64,000 nucleotides of DNA from positions 126,001 to 190,000 of the forward strand of contig JAJEKV010000343.1 in the NCBI GenBank assembly GCA_021234155.1. Direction: 5' to 3'. A program made the position numbers and the translations under genes. This stretch comes from Isoetes taiwanensis. Taxonomy: Eukaryota > Streptophyta > Lycopodiopsida > Isoetales > Isoetaceae. Below are positions 22,626-33,019 of this stretch, one piece after another. A model generated the notes under the pieces. The model saw only the letters and a list, made by a program, of their open reading frames with translations. It was not told the origin of the DNA and did no database searches. Position 1 is the stretch's first letter. Every line of letters starts with the position of its first letter.

Positions 22626-24190
22626 ACACTCCGAGTGAAGAAAAGGAGGAAGCTGCCTGAGGGCGGGAAGCCACCGGTGGTTTGAGTGATCCTCACGGGG
22701 GAGTGAGGACAGGGCACCATTATGGTAACCGGGCTTATGAGATCTTGGCGCGGATTGAAGAGCTTGAGGAGTGTTTTGGCCAAGGGCAGGATCGCATCAA
22801 TAAGAAAGCGCAGAGCTGACCATGTCTTCAAGGGGCGCGGGGCGCCGAAGAAATGTACCGACATTCCATGAGGAGACGGTCCAAGCGAAAGGCCATCATT
22901 ACACCGCATTCGATTGCGATGAAAAAAATGGGACGCCGCCGATTTAAGGAGCTTAGCAAAATGCATTTGAGAGCAGCGCCAAAATCCTGCTTGAAGATGG
23001 GCCGAAGGATCAGGTGAGGTGGAGGCATTCCGCAAGAAGGTGTCGGAGACCATGAAGAAGCGCATCCGCTGGCCGTTGCCAACCACGCCATTAGCAATGT
23101 AGATCCAATTGGTGGTGTTGTCCAGTGGCACCTTCTTCCCAATGTGAGCGCTTAACAAAACGTGGATCCCGAGATCCGTCGAGATCCGAGGTGGTGTCCA
23201 GCACGCATGACCATCCATGACCTTGGTCCAAAAAGGAAGGCGCCAATCAGAAGTCGGGGAACCCCGCGTGGAGGCGCGGAGGGAAGCATAGGGAGAAGGA
23301 ACCATGCCCGCGGGCGTGGGTTGCCGGTCTCCCCAATTGATCGACAAGATCACGGATCAAGAGCCCCGACACCAACGATCCCAAAGAGAAAGAGCTGAGA
23401 GTTGGCGGGAGGGCTATCCCATCCGTGGGGACCGATCTTGCTATCCAACGCAGAGCTTATGGCTGATTGTAACGGGCGAGTCTTCGTGATATAAATTTGT
23501 GCATAGGGAAGATCCCGGGATGTCCTAGATACTTCTGATTTGTTGTGGCCTTGCGCGGCAGAGATAAATGATTGGCAAGCTCGGGCATGTATTCGATGAA
23601 GAGTTTGGGTCCGAGCAGGATCCGCCAAGATATGGATTGTTATCTGAAGCACCCATTGCGCAGGTGGGGTCACCACGGAAAGGCGGGCGTGGCCCATTTC
23701 CAAAGTGTTCGTGTATCACCCGGATAGAAATCATGAAATATGTAAGCCATGGGCTGAACCACTCTGAAGGTGATAAAGTCCGGATCGGGCACGATTGTAT
23801 GAGATCAAAGGCGACAAAGGCACGGCACAACCCTTTGTCTTCAATGGAGAGTTACCGCCAACGAAGAAAATCTGCGTAATTGCCGGGGAATATCCGCGGG
23901 GCCATCGACGCATGCCACCGAAAGGAAGAGGTGGCGAGAAACCACATAATCGTGATAGCGCGAGGGAACTGGGAAGTCAACGGGCATTACGTGAAGAATG
24001 GCGTATGGGCGTCAAGTTTTGCTTGAGCCTCATCAGCCAGCGAAATAGCTTGTTAGTGTTGTTCGAGATCACGGATCCGGTTGTCCCTTTCGAGGCAAAG
24101 GGCGTGGCCCGGTCACGCGGACCCGTTCGAGAAGTGTTGACTGGGAGGAAGATTTCCCCGGTATTGAGGCGAAAGCTAACGGCAATCTCC
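22626..24190 (-). pseudogene. accessory region between pol and 3' LTR (element 2), unknown
   Basis: The longest open frame here is 23353-22604 (minus, 249 codons), which runs into the LTR. It contains NWIYIANGVVGNGQRMRFF and FLIDAILPLAKTLLKLF but no domain I recognise. Frames on both strands are open because of base composition, so coding is uncertain. It is sense to the element and follows another accessory ORF. Confidence 0.35.
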
Positions 24191-25854
24191 GCGTCATCTA
24201 GTATCTTCCGTTTCGCACCTCTCGTAAAGCTGATCTTGAAGAGGTGAGGTGAGAGGTTCGTGTAGAAAGGCTGAGTCGTCAAGGAGGCGACTTTGCGCGC
24301 CCGGGGCTGAAAAGATTTTGAACTTGAGTGCTGAAATTTTCACCTGATTCGGAGTACAAGGCATTGAGTTTAGCAATATCTGCGTCCTTGGTACTTTCGG
24401 AGAGCTGCTTTGGACTTGTTGTGCTCCAATAAAGTCTGAATTTTGACCGAGCTGAACTTGATCTGCGAGTTGGCTGACTTGAGCTTGTGTACTTTTGAGA
24501 TGCATGAGCACGTAAGAGAGCTTCATGCTTGTCTTGAAGTTGGCCTCAAAGTTGCAACTTGGGCGATTCGCGGCGTGAAGGTCCTGGTGTACCGCATCGA
24601 GAGGCCTCTAGTGCCCGTTGAACCCCGCTCATAAGAGCGTCTTGAGATTCTTGTAACTTGAGAGCGGCGACTTGAGCATCCGCTATCTTGATACAACAAC
24701 CCAGCTGAGGGTGTTGTGGTGGTGGAGCTTCTTTGTTGCACAGGTTTGGGATGTTTGGGAAAAATGGTGTGAAGTGGATGGTGTAGCGGAGGAGGGAGCG
24801 GTGACATGGGTGTGATTTGTGGACATGACCCGATGGAAAACGAGGCGTGAAGTGCCAACTTGGTGAGTGATTGGAAGGGGGCCCGAGTGGAATTATGAGA
24901 ATTTGGTGGTGTGGGAGGGAAGTAATGCGGATGAGGGCTTGAAAGTGGCCTCCACGAAACTTCAGAAATGGAAGTGGTACCCGGCGGTCCATTTCTTGGA
25001 GAAAACGATAGAACATCATTTGGGGCCAATCTATGTGGTGTTTGGAGTGTGTAGCAGTGAGGACCAGGTTATAGAAAGGCTTATTGATATGGGTGTTCTT
25101 GATAGAATACCCAAGGAATTTTCGCCACAGAAATTTAACAAAGGTTTCGTGAGGCTTGTCGATATTGGTGGGGGCGATGGACATTGGCATGATAGCGGTG
25201 CACCAAACTGTGACATCGAGATCTGTATAGCAGACCATGATACACAAGGGGTGTGCAAGGGAATATGAAATACCTCGGAAATCAAATGTTGAGTCAACGA
25301 AATAGTGGTGCCATCGACCACGGTGGTGTAACCTTGCGGGCTGTTAACGATATTGGCGATGAACTGCTTCAAGCCCCGGGTCGATTTGGAGCGGAAGTTC
25401 CATTTGAGAGAATTAAAAAGCTGGTGTCGTTCAGTGACTTCTTTATTTGGGCCAACAAAGGGCTTCACGGAAAGTGGGTCAAGAAGGATCTGGATGCAAA
25501 AAGGGCGGATCCTTGGGAGCGGTAGTTTGAAGTGTAGAAATCTTGGGGCAGCCATGGGAATGATGTGCGAAAAGCGAAGGGATGCCAAAGGCGGAAGGCG
25601 AAAGTCGAGCCACGAGGAGGACAAAGGCGCAGGAGGAGCGAAAAGGTTTGTTTTTAGGCGCATAACCGGAGGCGAAGAGGTATGAAGAGTCGCGAAACTG
25701 GAACCGTTGATGGTGCAGGTGTCAAAAGATGCCAAGAAGGGTATTGAGAGGCAAAAATTTGGCTAAGTCCCAAAAGCGTAAGGGGAGAAGCAATGAGCGG
25801 TGAGGATGAGAGGCGTGAAAGAAAGATCCGGATGTGACGGATGGCAAAGGACAC
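24191..25854 (-). pseudogene. sense accessory ORF downstream of pol (element 2)
   Basis: Overlapping minus-strand frames form one decayed ORF of about 500 codons. The best part, 25420-25240, reads FNSLKWNFRSKSTRGLKQF then VNSPQGYTTVVDGTTISL and HLISEVFHIPL. This resembles the N-terminal part of the plant-specific putative transposon protein domain often found in accessory ORFs. It is followed after a slip by KFLWRKFLGYS and IDWPQMMFYRFLQEM, a proline-rich stretch, and a Gln-rich possible coiled coil. Its position after integrase is where Athila/Tat elements carry extra ORFs. Its function is not known. Confidence 0.5.
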
Positions 25855-26063
25855 CCATTAATGTTCGACGGGGCGTGAAAAGAAGGAATGGCATTCAATC
25901 GCCGGCAACTCGGTGGGATATCATTAAAAGGAATGTGTCGAAGGTACCATGGCTAGATATCACGGTGGGGAAAAAGATTCTCATTTTAGAAAACAGCCTT
26001 GCATTGCAAACACGTTGGCGATTTGTGTGATTGGTCCACGTCGACAAGGAGTGCCCGATTGGG

Positions 26064-26073
26064 CTATATAAGG
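26064..26073 (+). promoter_or_regulatory. TATA box of the antisense ORF in element 2
   Basis: The plus strand reads GGGCTATATAAGGCG, about 45 bp above the ATG at 26111. The same box stands at the matching place in element 3. Confidence 0.55.
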
Positions 26074-26110
26074 CGAACCGAGGAACGAAGGCATCCGATG
26101 GGCTTTCGGT

Positions 26111-26387
26111 ATGGCTGCTGAAAGCGAGCGAAGATCCGCGATGCCCACTAACTGTCGAGTGGATCACTTGCAAGATGAATTATGCGGATCTCTCGCTGCC
26201 ACAACCATGGGCATTGAATGGGCGGCTGGTGTGCGGGGATGGCTGGAACATCCGACCCGAAGACCAGCGGGATGGAGGTGGTTACGCACCATTTGGGATC
26301 GAGGAGCGGAACCTTTACCATCTCCTGCGCATTACCTGCGCTCCGAACCACGGTAGGGGGTTTTGCCTCTTAGGACTTAGTAGATAG
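26111..26387 (+). pseudogene. antisense small ORF after pol (element 2)
   Basis: This ORF lies opposite to the retrotransposon genes. From the ATG at 26111 the frame is slipped by a small deletion relative to element 3, where the same region reads MPTNRREWITCKMNYLDL. In element 2 the matching frame reads VEWITCKMNYADL. It is related to the free-standing ORF at 21097-21327. Antisense ORFs after pol are known in Tat-lineage elements. The role is unknown. Confidence 0.45.
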
Positions 26388-26459
26388 GGCTCACGAGCCC
26401 GTTTTGTATATAGGGCGGTGCCCATAAGCGGAAATAAATAGTCATTACGCCCACATTTT

Positions 26460-27760
26460 GTAAAAAATCTCCACTATAATATATTATACGCCTTTCTAGT
26501 CACTTTACGTGGTGTTTGCTTCTTGAGCTGTCTACTGTGTGTTGATGTGCACTTTACGTGTGATGAAATGCTTTGAGGCGAAAACCATTAACCAATGTAG
26601 GTAATGGAGTGCCATCTAACTCAGCCCGGTTGGAAAGCGGCTTGGTCTAACCACTTGAACAATTTGATAAGGGCCAAACCAAGCGAAACTTGAGTTTACA
26701 GGAAAATTTTTGTACACGGAATCATAAAGAAGAACCAAATCTCCTTCTTTGAATGTTTTTGTCTTCAAGCGTTTGTCATGTAAAGATTTTTGCAATTTGT
26801 TGTCCATGAAGAACACGAATATAAGCATCCGCCGAAGTTCATCCAAGCTGTTTCTAATTGATAGACCCGTTCTTTGAGTCGGTGGTGGATTATGGCGTAA
26901 GCCGGTTGAAAGCGGGTGTTGGAAGGATGTATTCAAGCGGCATGAGAGCTTCGACCATAAACCAATTTAAAAGGAGTGTGACCGGTAGCAATCTTGAAAC
27001 AAGTATTGTAGGCCCAAAAAACGATAGGAAGTTTTTGTACGCCAATGCGATGCGGGAAGCGTCACAAATTTTCTTGAGAATGGTGACCCGGAGTTTTGTT
27101 GGTGCTACGCCAACCCATTGCCTTGAGGATAGTAAGGTGTGCTCTTGTGATGATGTATCGAGGAGATAATCCGTCGGCTCCTTGATAGTATGATTGATGA
27201 AATGAACACCGCGGTCAGCGACCAGCTCAGGTGGGGCAGCGAATCAGCGTGATAATTTGTTGATAGAGGACTCTGGTTTGTGCTTGCTGCGGTGTTATGC
27301 GGAAGTGCACAAGCTTCCGCCCATTTGGTGGCGTGGTCGGTGAGAACCGAGAATGTATCGAGACGCGAGTGTGTCAGCGGGGAGGATCCCCTGGGTCCCA
27401 CAAAGTCCATTCCCCATTTCTTTGAAGGGAAGTGGCGTGGCGGCCGGCGTCAAAGGGAAGAAGCGTCCGCGGGCGTGGGGCGTCCCACCGGCGGCAAAGC
27501 GTCCTGCGTCTTGGCGTGGGCGTGAGCATCTTTGAAGAAGCGTGGGCCAATAATACCCGGCTAGAAGGATTTTGCGTGCGTGGTGTCACCATGAAAATGA
27601 CCACCACCAGAGCCCTTGATGAGCTTCTCGAACAATGTCACGGAACTTCATGAGGTAGAAACGCGTCGAAGGATGGTGTCCTTACCCCTTTTGTAGAGAT
27701 GTCCGGCAACCATGGTGTAGTCCGCGGACCCTCGGAGAAATTGATGGCGGCAGGGATTGT
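26460..27760 (-). pseudogene. integrase of element 2
   Basis: Minus-strand blocks match element 3 in order: the zinc-binding N-terminal region around 27700-27540, the core around 27410-27040 with MDFVGP and LTDHATKWAEACALPHNT, then STPYYPQGNGLA, and the C-terminal module at 26840-26630 with KTFKEGDLVLLYDS and WFGPYQIVQVVRPS. No chromodomain follows. The frame breaks several times. Confidence 0.85.
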
Positions 27761-27929
27761 GCTTGGCGAGGAAGAAGGCGTCTCATCGGTGGAAGAGCAC
27801 TCAGGTGAGGAGAATGCTGCTGAAAATCATGGAACCAATGTGGTGTTGCCGTGACTAAAAGAGTTGAGCATCGAGGAAAGGCGTCGAGACCCGATTCGCG
27901 GGATCATCTGTGTGGATGCGTGAAAGATA

Positions 27930-28400
27930 ATCGAACAACATGAAGATTACCCGGCCTTATGAGCGATTTCAAAAGGAGCAAATTCTTGGAGAAGAAGGAC
28001 CCAACGAGCAATGCGGCCGTGGGGCGTGGACTTGTTGATCAAATAGAGGAGTGCTTGGTGGTCCACAAAGAACTTGATTTTCTGCCCAAAAGGTAATGGC
28101 GAGCGTTGGACCTGAAAATGAGACCAAAGCTTCGCGCTCCGTGGCGAGAATAGTTCGCTTCGGCCAGAAGTGAGTTTTTTTGGCGTAGCGATTTGGTTTG
28201 TCGGTGTGCGCATCATATTCTTGAGAAAACGGCTCAATAGCAAACGCCGAGACATCGACATGAGCGATGAAAGGGCTTGTCCCATTGAGGGAGGAACAGA
28301 ACCGGTGCAAAGGTAAGCAAAAGCTTCCAATTTGTTGGAAAGCGGCTTCCGCTGGGAATTCCAAGCCGGTGGATTAGATCACCCGTGAGTTTATGAATGG
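27930..28400 (-). pseudogene. RNase H of element 2
   Basis: Two overlapping minus frames carry HVDVSAFAIEPFSQEYDAHT, TEREAL, FFVDHQALLYLINKSTPHG and FAPFEIAHKAG. These are the RNase H blocks that read cleanly in element 3. One extra or missing base splits them here. Confidence 0.8.
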
Positions 28401-29060
28401 GATCTGCAATGGCTGCCGATCCAGGTATGAAGGTGGAGTAATAATTGACCTTTCCGGAAAAGCGTGTCTCTGATATTATTGGCCGGTGCTTGAGCCTTGA
28501 GCACACAAGCGATTTTGGCGGGATCGGTGGTGATTTCACCTTTGGCGACAACATGGCCTAACGGTACACCCGAAGTGGCCTAAAAAGGTGCATTTTCGGG
28601 ATTGAGACTAATGCGGACTCATCACATTTACGGAAGGCGAGTTCAATTTATCCAAATGGTCGACCATGGGCGTAGGCGAGAGAAGTCATCTTGAAAAATT
28701 TGCAAGAAGGGATTTTCCTTCATGAAATCATGGCGAGAGCATGATCGTTGAAGCGTTGAAGGAGAGTTGGATAATCAAAAGGAACCACCTTGTAGGCAAA
28801 AGTGCCCCGGGTGGTGAAAGTGGTCTTGAGTTGATCGAGTCTTTGATGGAGATCGATTGTAGCGAGAAAAACCATCCATAAAGGAGTACATCTCATGTCC
28901 GGCCACTTCTTCGAGGCAGTGCGTGAAGGGAAGTGGAAAATGATCGCCTTCAAGTGGCCTGATTGAGTTTAGATAGTCCACCGCAGGCGGATCTTACCAT
29001 TGTGCTTAAGGGCAATGGCGATGGGGCTCACCCATTGAGAATGTTTGACCTCATAGATCA
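28401..29060 (-). pseudogene. reverse transcriptase of element 2
   Basis: Broken minus frames contain HEMYSFMDGFSRYN, then the GTFAYKVVPF block, and KVNYYSTFIPGSAAIADPIH at the RT/RNase H border. The element 3 copy shows the same region nearly intact. Confidence 0.8.
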
Positions 29061-29799
29061 AACTGCAGCAAGGAGTTTGTCAATTTCCGCCTTGGGCGAT
29101 CCGCGGTAATTAGGGTTGAGCACATCTTTGTCGTTGCTACAGTCGTGCATCGATTTGGTAGGAATGGTGAGTTCCCCAAGCTTTTGTTGATTCCCGAAGA
29201 TCTTTGTAACTCCGGCGAAAATGTGTTTGAATTTTTTGAACGGCGGAAGCGGGCCTGATACGATAAGGAGCGGAAGATTTCGCGGCAATGCGGACGGGTT
29301 GATTGTTGCCAACGTCCACAATCGACCCGAGTCACGAATATGGGGTATTACTTGATATCACGGACAATGTGCGGGGAGGTTGGGCATAACGGATCGCGTG
29401 GCACTGCGTGGTGAAAAAGAGAGGTTGCTTTCGGTTTCATCTAGCAGAGGTTGCTTCATGGCTTGGGCGTGTACATCACGGGGAGTTGGGAGGTTCGGCA
29501 TCGAAAAGTGATCAACGCGTTGGATTCGATTACAAGGAGCGGTGGGGGTCAAGCAAAGGCAGCCCGGCTGGTCACGATCAAGAGTCATTTCTCCCCAAGG
29601 ATCGGCATATTCGGGGTAGGATGACAGAGGCATACTCGCGAGGTGGAGCTGGACTTGATAAATATTCGAGCTTCCGAGAATCGATTAATGCGAGAGAGAG
29701 GGTTCGCATTGTCAGCGAAATGATCTGCTGTTTGCAAGTCCATGGTGGCATTGAGATGACCATCGGTGATGACTAAGCGGTCCGTGGCCCGATAATGGA

Positions 29800-30090
29800 T
29801 ACTCTTTGCTGGCGGAGAAAAGGTGCGCCTACCCGGCATTTCATAGTCACACGGATCTTCGCCCGGCTTTCCAAACTCCAAATTCCATGGGAAAGCGGAG
29901 ATCACCAATATTGATGTGAAGAATAGGTGTGGCCTTGAGGTCTCGTGATATGGCCATTAGCCAATTTGATGTCATATGGGGCCGCGAAAGAGTTGTGTGA
30001 TGCCCATTTGTTTTGCGGAGTTTATCCGGTGATGAGATTGACTGCGCTACCTCCATCGATTTGAACATGGTTGACTTGCTGATTTCCCGT
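29800..30090 (-). pseudogene. aspartic protease of element 2
   Basis: The minus strand encodes FKSMEVAQSI in one frame and VQIDGGSAVNLIT in the neighbouring one. The DGG/DGS core is the protease active site used by Athila/Tat-type elements. Downstream blocks (ILHINIGDLRFPMEF) match element 3. Confidence 0.65.
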
Positions 30091-32110
30091 GGCATGGACC
30101 GTGGGTGTAGAGGTAGCCTGAGCCCCAACTAAAAGCGGTTGGGAGTGGTAACTGGTCCTTGAGAGCAGGACAGAGTTTTAAAATGGTTGCCAAGCTTAAA
30201 GGAATTTTGATCTTGGCGAGCTCCTCTTGGAGTTCGAGAGGTACATGAGAAAAAGGATCTGCTGGTTCCACTGGTGCGGGAGTGCGTGGCAGGGAAGCAG
30301 CAACTTCTTTGAGTAAGTCAACCTCGGCTGCAATATTGGGATATGTCTGAGAGCGTGGAGGTTGAGATGTTGAAGGGGTATCTTGTCTTTGTTGAGCTCT
30401 AGTGGTGGCATGAACATTTGCCAATGTAATGCGCCTTGGCGGCTTGCATGAGGTTCAAAATGCTTTGGCGAACTTTGGGCATGACATGTGGCATGAGCTT
30501 TTCAAGTCAGGTACAAAGTGAACCTTTTTTCGTCCTCATGAGGAATGGTGTCAAGCTGCAAAGGCGGGTTCGCGTGCCGCCGAATAATAGTCAGGGGCGT
30601 GATGCCTTGTGCAGCGTGAAACTAAACCAACCCAATTTGACGAACCGGAGGATTAAGTGCGAAAAATTTCCTCTTGGGCTTGTTGATCCGGTGAGGTTGA
30701 TTTTTGGAGCTGGTTGATAGCGTGATTCTTTGGCTCTTGGTGGCTTCTTAAGAACTGGTCGCGGGCCTTGTTTGCCATTAGCGAGCGAGTTGGTAGCCGT
30801 GGTGCCCGGACCGATGTGGTGCGATTTGTGCGTAAAAAGTATTACGAACTTGTGGAAGTTGAGGACACGCCGTGGTGGTATGAACCCATTCTTGGCGGTG
30901 ATAACACCGAGCTTTAGAAGGATCAAAAGGAGGGCGTTGGTTGGATCCCGTGGTTGGTCACATTGGCGATAGAGTTGCGTGGGCTGCACTTTTGAAGAGG
31001 TGAACTGGCGATAGTCGCGATTATTCTTTGAGGTGTGGTTTGCACTTGATAAACCATTTTGTTGCTTGAGCGGTGTGGGATGAGTCGCAGTGCACTCTTA
31101 GGGCATGATTGCACATGTTGCATCGCTTGCAATGGCGGGCCATTGGTGGAGTTGCACTCATTGGCCAAATGGCCTTGGTATTTGCAAATATGGCACAGAT
31201 TTGAAGCTGGCTGTGGATTAGCGTGTTGAAATTTGAACAACCGTTTGTGGAACCATGGCCAGTGGAATGAGCGGGAGCTCTTGAAGAACCCGCCTCGGGA
31301 GGAAACATTGGCGGAGTGATTGACAAGGTCGATAGCCTGCTCCAAAGTTTTTGGGCCCGGTATTGATCATGAAGTCGAATAGCGGGAGGAAGTCCTTGGA
31401 GAAACCGGACCAAAATGCGGCTACGTAGGGTACTCCTTGAGCTTACTTAGCGAGAATGTGAAGTCGATCCAAAATCCGAGGCGGACTCCGTGGGCTCTTG
31501 TTGAAGTTCATTGAGTTGCTTGAGATGAAGTTGATCATCATCCGTGGTCCGTAATGGGGGAAAAGCGGTCGCATTTCGGACCGATCTTGTTTCCAATGGC
31601 TTTTGTTGGACATGAGCCATTGATGAGGAAAGCCACGCGGGGTGGTGGAAAAGATGTGGAATTTCAGTTGAGGTTGCGGCGTGACCATTTAGGACAGCTA
31701 GAGCCTCAAATTCTTCCATGTGGGCTGAGCACTTTGGTCTAACGGTTTGCCTTTCGTGTTGCCAAAGGTGGGATAAGTCGGTTTCGAAGTCGAAAGGTAG
31801 ATGTGAAAGTCTTTGGGCGGGCAGAAACATTATAGTGAGGATATGGAGGTTGAGGTGGATGTGGCATTGTGCACGAAGGACCACGATGAAGGGTTAGTAC
31901 TTGGTTGGAGAAAGTGGTAGCTGGAGCATTGGTTTTGAGATCCGTAAGGTTGTAAACAGGAAGAAGATTAGGGGAAGCGTAGGGAAAGGATAGTCTGGGT
32001 ACAGGTGGCATAAAGGAGACATGTGGATAGCCGTGCCCACCCGGGGAGATGATGGTTCTGCGAAGGAAGAGGCGTATGGCACGAAGAATGATGGATGTAG
32101 GCATGTTGGG
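30091..32110 (-). pseudogene. gag of element 2
   Basis: The minus strand holds the same gag as element 3: a capsid-like block around 31690-31440 (LHLKQLNELQQEPTESA), a CCHC knuckle CHICKYQGHLANEC near 31200, and a Pro/Gln-rich C-terminal part with TRAQQRQDTPSTSQPPRSQT at about 30400. Frames are broken by many small indels. Confidence 0.75.
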
Positions 32111-32445
32111 GTGTGAAAGTCACGGTTGAGAAGGTTGAGCGATAAGGCTCACGATAGTGATGAGGGGCGAGGTTGTGAGCAATGTTTGCACGGCAGGGGC
32201 GGGAACGGGAGGCAGACCGGACCGCGAGGGGGTGGGGCCCTGGACCGAGCCCCTAGGCCGAAGATGGCCTCCCTCTATGTCATAAGCGTAAGAGATCCAT
32301 ACATGTCGCGAACGGTTTCCGTGGCCCGATGGGGCGCTCAGCGAGAGGCCGTCACGAGAAAGGAGTTCTTCCTGGCGTGGAAATTACGAATGCACATGGC
32401 GACAGAAGAAAGTGCAGGATAAAAATCAAGACCGGCCGGCGATGT

Positions 32446-33019
32446 TGTTTGGGGTCCGGGTTCGGGAACTCCTGGAAGACAGCCCTGCGTGAGGACCCGT
32501 GGATCCTCAGAGAGTCCGGGACTATGTCACGCGGGATTTGCAAAGAAGAAAAGAAAAGAAGGAAACAACAAATGAGAGAAAGATGATAAGCTTCCTTGAT
32601 ATCAATGATGAAAATACATGAGCTCTCACAAGAGAGAAAACCGAAGGAGACAAGACTCAAAACTCATCTAAAAACTTATGTGCTAATCCTCTACTCATAT
32701 ATATAGTACAATGGCCTTGGGCCCAATATAGACACTGGATCGATCCGATTGCCGACTCCCTCGAAGGAGGCCTCGATTCTGTGGAATGTTGGCGGTGCCC
32801 TCTTGAAGTGCCTAGAATCACGCCTGGCCGACGCTGGTGGTGGGTCACTTGTCCAGCTGGCGCCTCTTGTTGTGACCGAGGCTTTGGCTGCGTGGTACGG
32901 CTGCTTGGTCTTCATGGAGCCTTGGATGTCTCGACCCGTGGCTGGACTGAGGATCCTTGAGCTTGACCTGGTGCGTGCGTGATATGCATGAATAGTCCTG
33001 TACGAGGAGTACCGGGACT
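32446..33019 (-). repeat. 5' LTR of element 2
   Basis: It aligns with the 3' LTR at 22044-22609. The first few bases (TGTTA) expected at 33019-33024 from comparison with element 3 are changed, so the outer edge and the target duplication are uncertain. Confidence 0.85.

Larger units (their letters stand above)
22044..33019 (-). mobile_element. Ty3/gypsy element without chromodomain (element 2), nested
   Basis: This element of about 11 kb lies on the minus strand, with LTRs at 22044-22609 and 32446-33019. Order on its own strand is 5' LTR, gag, protease (IDGGSA), RT, RNase H, integrase without chromodomain, an antisense small ORF, sense accessory ORFs, polypurine tract and 3' LTR. The RT wording (DGFSGYNQI, QDDFSAYS) and the long region after pol fit the Athila/Tat side of plant gypsy elements. 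It sits inside the ParB-like gene of transposon copy A, in the same orientation as that gene. All frames carry indels. Confidence 0.88.

Noticed and set aside
22604-23353. A 249-codon open frame as a confident gene
   Set aside because: It runs into the 3' LTR, both strands are open over much of it, and I recognise no domain. It is kept only as an uncertain accessory region.
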